Assembly: GCF_002979455.1 (NCBI RefSeq)
Contig: NZ_PCOU01000003.1
Location: 62,001 to 126,000, forward strand
Source of the DNA: Chryseobacterium sp. MYb7
GTDB taxonomy: Bacteria; Bacteroidota; Bacteroidia; Flavobacteriales; Weeksellaceae
Direction: 5' to 3'
DNA: 64,000 nt
This document shows, in pieces, positions 1 to 8,568 of this stretch. The notes below the pieces were generated by a model. The model worked only from the letters and a program-made list of their open reading frames with translations, was not told where the DNA came from and made no database searches. Position 1 is the first letter of the stretch; each line of letters begins with the position of its first letter. A program made the translations under genes and the position numbers.

Positions 1-32
1 TTCCTGCGAAAAAACCTTATTGATAACAGCAA

Positions 33-58
33 AGCCATATTCTTCAATATGGCTTTTA
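33..58. terminator. Bidirectional hairpin terminator
   Basis: An 8-bp perfect stem (AGCCATAT / ATATGGCT) with a 6-base loop is followed by a short T-rich stretch. It lies just past the stop codon of the minus-strand symporter and probably ends its transcript. A gene arriving from the left of the window could share it. Confidence 0.6.
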
Positions 59-90
59 TGATTTTCTAAGTTATGTAAACTCATTGATAT

Positions 91-1341
91 TTAAATTTTG
101 TCTATGGGTTCAGTCAGCTGCCCCTCCCATTTTGATACGGCTGTAGTTGCCAGTGTGTTTCCAAGTACGTTAGTCATACTTCTACCCATATCGCAGAAAT
201 GGTCAATTGGTAAAATTAAAGCAATTCCTTCCGGAGGAATACCGAACATTGAACACGTTGCTACGATAATTACAAGCGAAGCTCTCGGAACCCCTGCAAT
301 TCCTTTTGAAGTAAGCATTAATACCAAAAGCATGGTAATCTGCTGGCCGATAGTCATTTCAATACCGTAGATCTGTGCAATAAAGATTGAGGCAAATGTC
401 ATATACATCATACTTCCATCCAGGTTAAACGAGTATCCTAAAGGTAAAATAAAAGATACTACTCTGCTGTTACAACCGAATTTTTCAAGCTCTTCCACCA
501 GTTTCGGGAATACAGCTTCTGAACTCGTTGTAGAGAAAGCAATCAGTAAGGGCTCTTTAATTCTTTTTAATAAATCAAAAAGACGGTTTCCTAAAATGAA
601 ATACCCTACTAATAAAAGAACCAGCCAAAGAACACCTATGGCAAAGAAGAAGTCTCTTAAGTAAATAGCATATACTTTAAAGATTTCAAAACCATTGGTT
701 GCCACTACTGCTGCAATAGCACCCAGTACCCCAAGTGGTGCAAACCACATGATATACCCTACCATTTTAAGAATGGCATGAGCAATAATATCAAATAACT
801 TGACTACTGGTTTTGCATATTCCTCGCCCAAATTAGCAAGTGCAACTCCAAACATTACGGCAAATACAACAATCTGCAATACTTCATTCGTCGCAAAGGC
901 TTCAAATAAACTTTTAGGAATCATATGCTTTACGAAATCTTCCATAGAAAAGCTTTTACTGTTCTTAAGAAGCTCATCAGCAGAGGAAACATCCTGAATC
1001 GGTAATTTGGTAACATGTCCCGGCTCAAGCCAGTTCACAAGGATTAACCCGATAAAAAGAGAAACCAGAGAAGCAGAAATAAACCAAAGCATTGCTTTTG
1101 TTCCTACCCTTCCAATCATCTTAATATCACTCATTTTGGCAATCCCTACTACCAAAGTTGTAAAAACCAAAGGCGCAATAATCATCTGTACCAATCTGAT
1201 AAAGACTGTCCCTAACAGTTTTATGTTTTTGGAAAAAGGTTCTGCACTTTCCGGATAACTCACATGCACAACACCTCCAATCCCTACACCCACAACCAGG
1301 GCAATGATAATTGCTATAAAAAGTTTATTCTGTCCTTTCAT
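91..1341 (-). CDS. Dicarboxylate/amino acid:cation symporter (DAACS/GltP family)
   Basis: This 416-residue inner-membrane protein should import C4-dicarboxylates or acidic amino acids together with Na+ or H+. The first hydrophobic helix lies at residues 7-27 and further segments follow. The re-entrant serine-rich loop reads STTSSEAVFPK near residue 270, and the substrate/cation motif NLDGSMMYM follows near residue 307. Both are hallmarks of the family, and the length is typical. The C-terminal part contains the conserved proline- and glycine-rich region with PIDHFCDMGRS. The gene stands alone, with a terminator behind it and a TATATTTG promoter box in front. Family assignment is secure; the exact substrate (glutamate, aspartate or succinate) cannot be read from sequence. 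Confidence 0.93.
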   Translation of the reverse strand: MKGQNKLFIAIIIALVVGVGIGGVVHVSYPESAEPFSKNIKLLGTVFIRLVQMIIAPLVFTTLVVGIAKMSDIKMIGRVGTKAMLWFISASLVSLFIGLILVNWLEPGHVTKLPIQDVSSADELLKNSKSFSMEDFVKHMIPKSLFEAFATNEVLQIVVFAVMFGVALANLGEEYAKPVVKLFDIIAHAILKMVGYIMWFAPLGVLGAIAAVVATNGFEIFKVYAIYLRDFFFAIGVLWLVLLLVGYFILGNRLFDLLKRIKEPLLIAFSTTSSEAVFPKLVEELEKFGCNSRVVSFILPLGYSFNLDGSMMYMTFASIFIAQIYGIEMTIGQQITMLLVLMLTSKGIAGVPRASLVIIVATCSMFGIPPEGIALILPIDHFCDMGRSMTNVLGNTLATTAVSKWEGQLTEPIDKI

Positions 1342-1360
1342 ATATAAGTTTCAATTTGCG

Positions 1361-1368
1361 CAAATATA
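1361..1368 (-). promoter_or_regulatory. Bacteroidota -7 promoter box for the symporter
   Basis: TATATTTG on the minus strand exactly matches the TAnnTTTG consensus and lies about 20 bases before the ATG at 1341. I see no clear -33 TTTG at the usual spacing. Confidence 0.5.
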
Positions 1369-1511
1369 ATAGTTTTAGAATTGGTAGTATATTTTAAAAA
1401 TGTTGATAAATTTCACATTATGGGTATTAAGTTTTTAATATTTAAAAATTAAAACCTTGATTTAGAAAATCTTGTAAAAAAAAATAAAAACATTTATTGA
1501 ATTTTTATTCT

Positions 1512-1539
1512 TTTGGTACAAATTTTATTATTACATTTG
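1512..1539 (+). promoter_or_regulatory. Promoter of the BON lipoprotein operon
   Basis: A -7 box TACATTTG (1532-1539) exactly matches TAnnTTTG. A TTTG (1512-1515) lies 16 bases upstream, a little closer than the usual 19-20. The ATG follows 32 bases after the box. Confidence 0.55.
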
Positions 1540-1571
1540 AGTGTATAACAACATTAAAATAAATATACAAA

Positions 1572-2060
1572 ATGAAAAAAACTATTGCAATGGCTGCATT
1601 AGCTGTAGCTGTATCTTTCGGTGCTATTTCTTGTAAAAAGAAAGTTTCTGACGCCGATCTTCAGACTCAGGCTACAACCGTAGTAACCTCTAATCCCAAT
1701 GCTTCCGTAGAAGTAAAAGAAGGTGTAGCTCACTTAAGCGGAACTTTTGCAGATCAGCAGTCGAAAGATGCGATGATTGCAAAATTAAAAGCGATCAGCG
1801 GAGTAAAAGACGTAATGGATATGTCTACAATAGCGGCTGCTCCAACTGCAGCACCTGTTGAAACGGCTTCTGCTGTAGATCCTGCTGTTCAGAAAAAAGT
1901 TCAGGATGCGGTGAAGGATTTCCCTTCTGTAAAAGTAGAAGTTGTAAACGGACAGCTTACTCTTACAGGTAATGTTTCTGGTTTACAGGCTAGAAAAATC
2001 AAAGAATCTGTAGATGCTTTGAAAATCGGAAAGTATAACAACAACCTAATCGTAAAATAA
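1572..2060 (+). CDS. BON-domain lipoprotein
   Basis: The 162-residue product starts with a lipoprotein signal peptide whose lipobox ends AISC at residue 21, so it should be lipid-anchored in the periplasm or outer membrane. Two BON-type domains follow. The first (about residues 25-85) contains VEVKEGVAHLSGTF. The second (about 100-160) contains VEVVNGQLTLTGNVSG. They are separated by an Ala/Pro/Thr-rich linker. BON domains are thought to bind membranes or phospholipids, and OsmY-like proteins carry two of them. The next gene starts 6 bases downstream and carries a related domain, so the two probably work together at the envelope. The precise role is unknown. Confidence 0.85.
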   Translation: MKKTIAMAALAVAVSFGAISCKKKVSDADLQTQATTVVTSNPNASVEVKEGVAHLSGTFADQQSKDAMIAKLKAISGVKDVMDMSTIAAAPTAAPVETASAVDPAVQKKVQDAVKDFPSVKVEVVNGQLTLTGNVSGLQARKIKESVDALKIGKYNNNLIVK

Positions 2061-2066
2061 TTTAAG

Positions 2067-2486
2067 ATGAGCGAATTACAAGATAAATATTCAAGCGTAG
2101 TTTCAGCGGCTCAGTCTGCAGGAATCTCTAATCTTCAGGTTCAGGAGCAGGACGGTATTCTTTATGTTACCGGAAGTGCTTCCAATACTGCGGCTAAAGA
2201 TGCTGTATGGAATGCTTTAGGAGCTATTGATTCTACTTATTCTGCTTCAGATATCAATATCGATGTACAGGTTGCAGGTCTTACTTCAGGTGCTTCTTTA
2301 ACGGTTGCTACTGAAGATTCTAACCTGAATATCAGACAGGAGCCTTCTACTGAAGCTGCTGTTGTAGGTAAAGCTGCAAAAGGTTCTTCTGTAACTTTAA
2401 TTGAACAAACTTCTGATGACTGGTGGAAAGTGAAAACTGATGACGGTCAGGAAGGATATGCTTACTCAAGATATTTAAGAGCATAA
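2067..2486 (+). CDS. BON-like plus bacterial SH3 domain protein
   Basis: This 139-residue protein has no signal peptide or membrane segment. Residues 1-70 look like a BON domain (VQEQDGILYVTGSAS). Residues 77-139 form an SH3b/SH3_3 domain with the typical LNIRQEPSTEAAVVG start and a DDWWKVKTDDGQEGYAYS core. SH3b domains usually bind peptidoglycan or peptides. The lack of a signal is odd for such a domain, unless the protein stays inside the cell or leaves by another route. It follows the BON lipoprotein by 6 bases, within one operon that ends at a strong terminator. Confidence 0.8.
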   Translation: MSELQDKYSSVVSAAQSAGISNLQVQEQDGILYVTGSASNTAAKDAVWNALGAIDSTYSASDINIDVQVAGLTSGASLTVATEDSNLNIRQEPSTEAAVVGKAAKGSSVTLIEQTSDDWWKVKTDDGQEGYAYSRYLRA

Positions 2487-2528
2487 TTTTTATTAAATAA
2501 TAATAAATTTTCACAAAAAAAGCATAGA

Positions 2529-2556
2529 AACATCCCAACCTTGGGATGTTTTTATA
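2529..2556 (+). terminator. Rho-independent terminator
   Basis: A 10-bp perfect stem (AACATCCCAA / TTGGGATGTT) with a 2-base loop runs into TTTATATTTT. It ends the BON operon. An open frame of the next gene extends back into this hairpin, which argues that translation of that gene starts further downstream. Confidence 0.85.
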
Positions 2557-2582
2557 TTTTTACGGCTCTGAAAAAAAAACTA

Positions 2583-5351
2583 ATGAAGAAAACTATGTTG
2601 CTATTGGCTTTGATATTCTCTGCCATTATACTGCATGCACAAAAATTACACATCGACGGAAAAATATCGGGTCCTGAAAAGAAAGCAATAGAAAATGCTA
2701 CCGTTTATCTTTTGAAACAAAAAGATTCATCCATTATCAATTATACAGCAACCAATAAGGAAGGGAAATTCTCACTGAAGATTGATGATATGAAAGAACC
2801 TTCCATCCTGAAAATTGATGCTGATAAATTATCTTCCTATTCTAAAAAATTTGAGAAAATTGATCAATCTTTATCGTTAGGAGATATTCAGCTTGAGAAA
2901 CAGAATATCGTCAACAATATTGATGAGGTAAAAATCAAAGCATCTCCAGTAAAAATTAAAAAAGATACTATTGAATTCAACGCAGCTTCAATAAAAGTAC
3001 GTCCCGACAGTAAAATTGAGGAACTTCTGAAGCAGATCCCTGGGGTAGAGATCAATAATGATGGAAAAATTACGGTCAACGGAAAAGAAGTGGATCAGAT
3101 TATGATCAACGGAAAACCTTTCTTTGACAAAGACGGAAAAATAGCCCTTCAGAATTTACCAGCGGATATCATCAAGAATATTCAGTTCACCACCACCAAA
3201 ACAAAGGAGGAAGAGCTCAGTGGAAAAGCAGCGAAATCCCAAAATACGACCATCAACTTTAATATTGATGAAAAGAAAAATAAAGGATTACTGACAAGGC
3301 TTACGGTAGGCTACGGTTCAGACAAACGATATGAAACAAGCGGATTAGCCAGTTATTTTAAAAGGGATACAAAAATTAGTCTTTTGGCTTCTTCCAATAA
3401 TATCAATTCACAGGGGTTCTCACGGGATGAGGTTTTTGACAGCATGGGGAACGGCCGAAATGCCTGGATGATGCAGGGAGGATCTGTCTCAACGGTTGGG
3501 AATGTGACGTACTACAGCCAGGGAGGCGGAACAAAGGGAATCCAAAGGTCTACAACAATTGGTTTAAACTATAGTGATAAGCTGGGAAAAGATGCTGACC
3601 TGGACTCTTTCAGTCTGATGCATACCGATTCTAATACAGAATCCAGATCCAAAGTTTCAAGATCTACCCTTCTACCGGATTATACGCTTCAGACCAATTC
3701 TGAAAGCAATGGAGAAAATGAATCCAAACAATACAATGTTGATACTTCGGTCAAAATAAAGCTGGATTCTATGACAAGCATTTATCTTTCTCCAAGATTC
3801 TCTAAAAGCAGCAGCTTTAGCTTTAATAACTCTAAATCTTCTTCTTTAAGAAATGGCAGCCTTCTGAATGAAAGTAATTCTTACTCAAGCAATGATTCGG
3901 AAAGCAATTCATTTAATCCCTACCTATATTTTTCAAGAAAATTTAAGAAAAAAGGACGTTCAGTTTCAGCTAATATAACAAGCTCAATTTCAGAATCTAA
4001 AAGAGATAATCTGAACCAGTCCCAGAACACCTTCTATCAGGAAAGCGGTACTACTTTTGACAACAGGGATCAGCTAGCTAAAAATAAAAATCAAAATAAT
4101 ACGTTTAATTTCAATGCCGGATATACGGAACCTATTTCCGATTCATCCAGCGTCAGTTTTGAAGTAAAATATGAAACAAGATCTGCCAGAGATCTAAGGA
4201 ATGTAAATGATTTTGATAATACGACAGGTGATTATACCAAATACAACCAGCTTTTATCCAACAATATGAGGCAGAGAATCAATCAGATTTCGCCTGAACT
4301 TACCTATCAGATCAACAAAAATAAGTTGAATTTCTGGGCTTCTGTAAAGCTTGATATTTCGGATATGAAAGTAAATTCTATCTTTAATGGGCAGCAGTAT
4401 GATCTGCAGAAAAACTTTGCCCTGCCAGAATATAATGTAAATCTTTACTATCAGCTTAGTGAAGGAAAAAACCTGAGTATTTACAACTACGCCAACTTCA
4501 CTATCCCTACTGCTGAACAACTTACACCGTATAAGGATGAATCTAATCCTTTGGCCACGTATCAGGGAAATCCTGATTTGAAAAATACATGGTCAAACAA
4601 CCTTTCTGTGTATTTCAGCAATTATAATAAAGTAAAAGATCTCAGCTATTACATCAATGTTGGCTTTACTTACAGAAACAATGATATCATCAATTTTACA
4701 AAATATGATAATGCAGGAAAGCAAATCGTCACTTACGATAACGTAAGTGGAAATAAAAGCATCAACACCGGAGCAGGATTAAGCAAAGTTCTGAAATGGA
4801 AAAACAATAAACTGACCATCAGCCCGAGATTCAACATGAATTATGCTTACAACAATGGTTTTATTGATGGGCAGGCATTTACCAGCAATTCATATACTCT
4901 TAATCCGGGTATTAACCTGACGTATGAAATCAAGGATAAAATGACTATCAGGCCTTCTTACAGACTTGGATACAGCTTCTCCAATTACACCAATTATAGT
5001 GTAACCAATGTTAATACAGCCAATCAGTCATTAAAACTTGAACTCACCAATTATCTGTTTAAAGGCAGGTTTGTATTTGGAAATGATTTTGAGTATAATA
5101 CCAACTCCAATATTGCTCCGGGCTTTAAAAAGGATTTTTATTTCTGGAATACCAGCCTTGGATATTCATTCTATAAAAAACAGTTTACGGCAAAAGTGAA
5201 AATCTATGATGTATTAAACCAAAATCAAAGCGTAAGAAGAACCATCACAGATTCTTATTTTGAAGACCGTGAAGATCTGATCCTGAAAAGATACATCATG
5301 TTTTCCATCAGCATGAAACTGAATAAATTTGCAGGCAAAAAAGCGCAATAA
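2583..5351 (+). CDS. Outer-membrane beta-barrel protein with N-terminal carboxypeptidase-regulatory-like domain
   Basis: I place the start at ATG 2583, giving 922 residues. The frame is open back to a TTG at 2541, but that lies in the upstream terminator, and a clean signal peptide (MKKTMLLLALIFSAIILHAQ) begins at 2583. Residues 20-110 form a regulatory-like beta-sandwich (ENATVYLLKQKDSSI). A plug-like section follows (KQIPGVEINNDGKITVNG). The rest is a long Ser/Asn-rich barrel of the OMP_b-brl_3 type. This architecture resembles TonB-dependent receptors without SusC features. No SusD-like partner is adjacent. Substrate unknown. Confidence 0.85.
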   Translation: MKKTMLLLALIFSAIILHAQKLHIDGKISGPEKKAIENATVYLLKQKDSSIINYTATNKEGKFSLKIDDMKEPSILKIDADKLSSYSKKFEKIDQSLSLGDIQLEKQNIVNNIDEVKIKASPVKIKKDTIEFNAASIKVRPDSKIEELLKQIPGVEINNDGKITVNGKEVDQIMINGKPFFDKDGKIALQNLPADIIKNIQFTTTKTKEEELSGKAAKSQNTTINFNIDEKKNKGLLTRLTVGYGSDKRYETSGLASYFKRDTKISLLASSNNINSQGFSRDEVFDSMGNGRNAWMMQGGSVSTVGNVTYYSQGGGTKGIQRSTTIGLNYSDKLGKDADLDSFSLMHTDSNTESRSKVSRSTLLPDYTLQTNSESNGENESKQYNVDTSVKIKLDSMTSIYLSPRFSKSSSFSFNNSKSSSLRNGSLLNESNSYSSNDSESNSFNPYLYFSRKFKKKGRSVSANITSSISESKRDNLNQSQNTFYQESGTTFDNRDQLAKNKNQNNTFNFNAGYTEPISDSSSVSFEVKYETRSARDLRNVNDFDNTTGDYTKYNQLLSNNMRQRINQISPELTYQINKNKLNFWASVKLDISDMKVNSIFNGQQYDLQKNFALPEYNVNLYYQLSEGKNLSIYNYANFTIPTAEQLTPYKDESNPLATYQGNPDLKNTWSNNLSVYFSNYNKVKDLSYYINVGFTYRNNDIINFTKYDNAGKQIVTYDNVSGNKSINTGAGLSKVLKWKNNKLTISPRFNMNYAYNNGFIDGQAFTSNSYTLNPGINLTYEIKDKMTIRPSYRLGYSFSNYTNYSVTNVNTANQSLKLELTNYLFKGRFVFGNDFEYNTNSNIAPGFKKDFYFWNTSLGYSFYKKQFTAKVKIYDVLNQNQSVRRTITDSYFEDREDLILKRYIMFSISMKLNKFAGKKAQ

Positions 5352-5387
5352 AGCAACACCACACTTTTATATATATATTTTTGATAA

Positions 5388-5412
5388 TGGCCGGATCTTT
5401 CCGGCTATTTTT
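5388..5412 (+). terminator. Rho-independent terminator
   Basis: The stem GCCGGA / TCCGGC (5390-5405) with loop TCTT is followed by TATTTTTATG. It ends the beta-barrel gene. Confidence 0.75.
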
Positions 5413-5463
5413 ATGAATAAACTGTGTTTCAATCCTGAACGCCATTACAACTGAAGACGAAAA

Positions 5464-5516
5464 ATTCCCCTCCTTCGGAGGGGTGGCGAAAATTCGAAGA
5501 ATTTTTGACGGGTTGG
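5464..5516 (+). repeat. C-rich double-hairpin intergenic repeat
   Basis: Two hairpins stand back to back: CCCCTCC TTC GGAGGGG (5467-5483) and AAAATTC GAA GAATTTT (5489-5505). GACGGGTTGGTTCC follows. From memory, near-identical 'CCCCTCC-GGAGGGGTGGC...GACGGGGTGG' elements are scattered in many Flavobacteriia genomes. Only one copy lies in this window. No gene is visible between 5412 and 5630. Confidence 0.6.
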
Positions 5517-5630
5517 TTCCCCATAAAATATTATCATGCTCATCCAATAAATACTAATAACACTAACCTTTTAAACAAGATTTATCCATAAACCTGTTTT
5601 TATTTTTAAATTAGCGGTAAATTTTTTTTT

Positions 5631-7490
5631 ATGAAAATCCATATTTCAATATTATGTGTCCTTTTTTTCATTCTTGGAAAGGCTCAGAAGACGGAACAGA
5701 AAGATACTTTCGTTAAAGACAATTTCACCAAGAAAGAATTTTATATTCCCATGCGTGATGGAGTGAAGCTTTTTACAGCAGTGTATATCCCGAAAGATAT
5801 ATCCAACAAAAACAAATATCCGTTCCTGATGCAGAGAACCTGTTACAGCATCGCCCCTTACGGAGAGAATGAATATAAAACAAAGGTAGGTCCCAACATC
5901 TATCTTATGAAAGACAAGTATATTTTCGTGTATCAGGATGTGCGCGGAAGATATATGAGTGAAGGTACATTTACCAATATGACTCCGCAGGTAGAGCGTA
6001 AAACCAAAAAAGATGTTGATGAAAGTACAGATACCTATGATACCATCGAATGGCTTTTGAAAAATATCAAGGACAATAATGGTAAAGCAGGTCAGTTCGG
6101 TACATCTTACCCTGGATTCTATACTGCAGTAGGAACGTTGTCACAGCACCCTGCTTTGGTAGCATCTTCACCTCAGGCACCGATTTCTGATTTCTGGAAT
6201 GATGATTTCCTTCACAACGGAAGATTCATGCTGGGTTATTTCAGAACATTTCCTGTTTTCGGGGTTCAGAAAACACAGCCTGAAAAACAGGCGTGGTATA
6301 TGGATTCTTTCATTAAGCAGACTTCTGAAGACGGTTTGAAATTCTACAGAGATATGGGCACTCTGAAAGATGGATATGAAAAATATTACAAGAATAATTT
6401 CTTCATGACGGAAATTATGAATCATCCAAACTATGATGAATTCTGGCATAAAAGAGGTCTTCTTCCATATTTGAAGAATATCAATCATGCAGTAATGACT
6501 GTTGGCGGATGGTTTGATGCAGAAGATCTTTCAGGACCTTTAAATATTTATAAAACCATTGAAAAAACAAGTCCTAAGGCTAAAAACACCATTGTAATGG
6601 GACCATTCTCTCATGGCGGCTGGTCTCAGGAACAAGGAAAGCATTTCCACAGTGAAACCTATTTTGGTGACAGCATTGCAACGTATTATCAGAAAAATAT
6701 TGAAACAAGATTCTTCAACCATTATCTGAAAGGCAACACGAAAGAAGATGCAGGGCTTCCTGAAGCTTTGATGTATGACACCGGGGCTAAAGAGTGGAAA
6801 GAATTTGCATCTTATCCGCCTAAAAATGCTCAGAAAGTGAATTTCTATCTGGCTGATAAAACCTTAAAAAAATCATCAGGACAAGGCTATTCTGAATATT
6901 ACAGTGATCCTAACAATCCTGTTTTAAGCTCAGATCATTTAAAAGATTTCAACGGTTTTACTCCCAAAAACTATATGTCGGAAGACCAGAGATTTGCAGT
7001 AGGAAGACCTGATGTGTTAACCTTCACTACAGATGTACTGACTGATGACATCACGTTTGCCGGAGAGATCATGGCCAAACTGAATATTGCTTCCACTTCT
7101 ACAGATGCCGATTTTGCCGTAAAATTAATTGACGTTTACCCTGAAGATTTCAAACCTGCAGAAAAGAAAGATGGTGTTATCTATGGAAATTACCACCAGA
7201 TGGTAAGAAGTGAGATCATGCCTGCAAGATTCAGAAATACGAGAGAAAAAGGAGAAGCTTTGATTCCTAACCAGAAAACAGCTGTTAATTTCAGACTTCA
7301 GGATGTGGTTCATACTTTCAAAAAAGGACATAAAATCCAGATTCAGATCAGCAGTACGTGGTTCCCGCTTTTCGCGATCAACCCACAGAAGTTTATGGAT
7401 AATCCGAATTTTGCCAACAAAGAGGATTACACCAAAGCATTTATTAAAGTATATGATGACAGCTCAATCGAAGCTGAAGTTTTAAAATAA
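5631..7490 (+). CDS. Secreted CocE/NonD-type alpha/beta hydrolase (X-Pro dipeptidyl-peptidase S15 family)
   Basis: The 619-residue enzyme carries an N-terminal signal peptide ending near KAQ (residue 19), so it acts in the periplasm or outside the cell. The alpha/beta-hydrolase domain has a nucleophile elbow FGTSYPG with Ser159. Asp296 (GGWFDAED) and His328 (GPFSHGGW) are the likely rest of the triad. The last 220 residues form the jelly-roll domain of X-Pro dipeptidyl peptidases (FVHTFKKGH-like end region, IQIQISSTWFPLFAINP). Relatives include alpha-amino acid ester hydrolases, glutaryl-7-ACA acylases and cocaine esterase. The true substrate is unknown. The gene stands alone and has its own terminator. 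Confidence 0.88.
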   Translation: MKIHISILCVLFFILGKAQKTEQKDTFVKDNFTKKEFYIPMRDGVKLFTAVYIPKDISNKNKYPFLMQRTCYSIAPYGENEYKTKVGPNIYLMKDKYIFVYQDVRGRYMSEGTFTNMTPQVERKTKKDVDESTDTYDTIEWLLKNIKDNNGKAGQFGTSYPGFYTAVGTLSQHPALVASSPQAPISDFWNDDFLHNGRFMLGYFRTFPVFGVQKTQPEKQAWYMDSFIKQTSEDGLKFYRDMGTLKDGYEKYYKNNFFMTEIMNHPNYDEFWHKRGLLPYLKNINHAVMTVGGWFDAEDLSGPLNIYKTIEKTSPKAKNTIVMGPFSHGGWSQEQGKHFHSETYFGDSIATYYQKNIETRFFNHYLKGNTKEDAGLPEALMYDTGAKEWKEFASYPPKNAQKVNFYLADKTLKKSSGQGYSEYYSDPNNPVLSSDHLKDFNGFTPKNYMSEDQRFAVGRPDVLTFTTDVLTDDITFAGEIMAKLNIASTSTDADFAVKLIDVYPEDFKPAEKKDGVIYGNYHQMVRSEIMPARFRNTREKGEALIPNQKTAVNFRLQDVVHTFKKGHKIQIQISSTWFPLFAINPQKFMDNPNFANKEDYTKAFIKVYDDSSIEAEVLK

Positions 7491-7495
7491 ATTGA

Positions 7496-7529
7496 AAAAG
7501 CTGTTCGTTTGAACAGCTTTTTGTTTTTG
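7496..7529 (+). terminator. Rho-independent terminator
   Basis: An 11-bp perfect stem (AAAAGCTGTTC / GAACAGCTTTT) with loop GTTT is followed by TTGTTTTT. It lies 6 bases after the CocE-type hydrolase stop. Confidence 0.88.
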
Positions 7530-7550
7530 AGAGCTTGAAGTTTATTTTAT

Positions 7551-7620
7551 TTAAGTTTTGGCTAAAGCCAGATGATTTTGTTCTTTTGTTCAAGTGGGCT
7601 AAAGCCCACTTCTATTGATG
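7551..7620 (+). repeat. GGCTAAAGCC double-hairpin repeat, copy A
   Basis: The element begins TTAAGTTTTGGCTAAAGCCA. A 25-base AT-rich spacer follows, then a second hairpin GTGGGCTAAAGCCCAC and the tail TTCTATTGATG. Related copies lie at 8411-8502 (minus) and 13806-13876 (plus). The second hairpin differs from the 13.8-kb copy by changes on both arms that keep the pairing. Confidence 0.8.
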
Positions 7621-7643
7621 GAGATGATTAGGTTAAAGAAAAT

Positions 7644-7682
7644 TCATCTCACACTGATCCCACAGATTTTCACAGATGATTG
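7644..7682 (+). repeat. CACAGAT-type intergenic repeat
   Basis: The sequence from TCATCTCACACTGATCC to CAGATTTTCACAGATGA begins and ends with an inverted TCATCT / AGATGA and repeats CACWGAT internally. From memory, similar 'CACAGATTTTCACAGATG' runs recur between genes in Chryseobacterium-like genomes. Only this copy is seen here. Confidence 0.4.
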
Positions 7683-7722
7683 GAATAAAGACTATATAAA
7701 TGGCCTAATATTCTAGATTTCT

Positions 7723-8334
7723 TTATTCCTCAATGGTTCTGAAGGTAAGGTTTACTCTGGGAGTTTTCACTTTTGTAGTGGGAGGAAGTCTATGGAGCCA
7801 GTTGTCCTGGGTGGTTCCTTTCATAATCAATAAGCTCCCGTTTTCCAGGAATACTTCTGCCTTTTCTTTGGTTGTTTTATGTTTGAATAAAAACTTTCTT
7901 TCCGCTCCAAAGGTTAGAGAAGCAATAGCTCCGTGTTTCTTCAGATCTGTTTCACCATCACTGTGGTAAGCCATTCCTTCGCTTCCATCGTGATATAGAT
8001 TCAATAGACAAGAATTATAGGTTTCCCCTGAGACTTCTTCACATTTCTTCTTCAGTTCCAATAATTCAGGCGTCCAGAATTTGGCATACTTTGTTCTTTT
8101 CGAATAGGTATATTCAAAAGCTTTTTCTCCAAACCAGGCTACTTTTCTTTTGGTTAAAATCAGTTTCCCAAAGATTATTGCTTCATCATTCTCCCAAGGA
8201 ATCTGGTTGAGCAGATAATCATAATAAAAATCAGATTTTTCTTTGGAGAAAACTTTTCCGTAGTAATGAACGGTTCCGTCATGTGGAAGGATATTGAGAG
8301 GATAATCGGATATTTCTTCGAAGAGACTCATCAT
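7723..8334 (-). CDS. AlkB-like 2-oxoglutarate/Fe(II)-dependent DNA repair dioxygenase
   Basis: The 203-residue protein should remove alkyl groups from DNA bases by oxidative demethylation. The double-stranded beta-helix carries the iron ligands His124 and Asp126 in AYHSDGETD and His181 in WLHRLPP. The 2-oxoglutarate-binding arginines are in the C-terminal PRVNLTFR (Arg193, Arg199). NLYHDGSEGMAYHSD matches the AlkB-like family well, closest to the ALKBH2/3 type. The next gene upstream on the same strand (8569-9411) encodes a methyl-acceptor DNA repair protein, so this is an alkylation-damage neighbourhood. The 230-base gap between them is filled with repeats, so the two are probably transcribed separately. 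Confidence 0.9.
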   Translation of the reverse strand: MMSLFEEISDYPLNILPHDGTVHYYGKVFSKEKSDFYYDYLLNQIPWENDEAIIFGKLILTKRKVAWFGEKAFEYTYSKRTKYAKFWTPELLELKKKCEEVSGETYNSCLLNLYHDGSEGMAYHSDGETDLKKHGAIASLTFGAERKFLFKHKTTKEKAEVFLENGSLLIMKGTTQDNWLHRLPPTTKVKTPRVNLTFRTIEE

Positions 8335-8365
8335 AGTTTTTTAATTAAATGCTTTTATATTTAAA

Positions 8366-8407
8366 CACAAATTACACCAATATTTTTCACAAATAACACG
8401 AATTTTT
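8366..8407. repeat. Two tandem ~21-bp units (CACAAATWACACSAAT...)
   Basis: CACAAATTACACCAAT plus ATTTTT (8366-8387) is followed directly by CACAAATAACACGAAT plus TTTT (8388-8407). The units differ at a few positions and by length 22 versus 20. They lie between the two alkylation-repair genes. The origin is unclear; they may be the remnant of a larger dispersed element. Confidence 0.55.
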
Positions 8408-8410
8408 ACA

Positions 8411-8502
8411 TCAATAGAAACGGATAATTATCCTGAGCTTAGACGAAGGAAGCCTGTTTAATAAAGTGCTTCAATAATCCATTGGCTTAAGCCAAAACTT
8501 AA
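8411..8502 (-). repeat. GGCTAAAGCC double-hairpin repeat, copy B, interrupted
   Basis: Read on the minus strand, this copy begins TTAAGTTTTGGCTTAAGCCAA, continues through TTTATTAAACAGGCT, and ends CCGTTTCTATTGATG, matching both ends of copies A and C. About 25 bases containing CCTTCGTCTAAGCTCAGG separate the two arms of the second hairpin. They look like a second repeat inserted in the loop. Confidence 0.65.
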
Positions 8503-8568
8503 TTTTAGCAGATAATTTTTAAAATCATCTGTTATAAAATCTTTTGTGCCTTTTGCGGTAAAAATAGA

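Noticed and set aside
8366-8407. Tandem units considered as a CRISPR remnant
   Set aside because: The units adjoin without spacers, there are only two, and no cas genes are present in the window.
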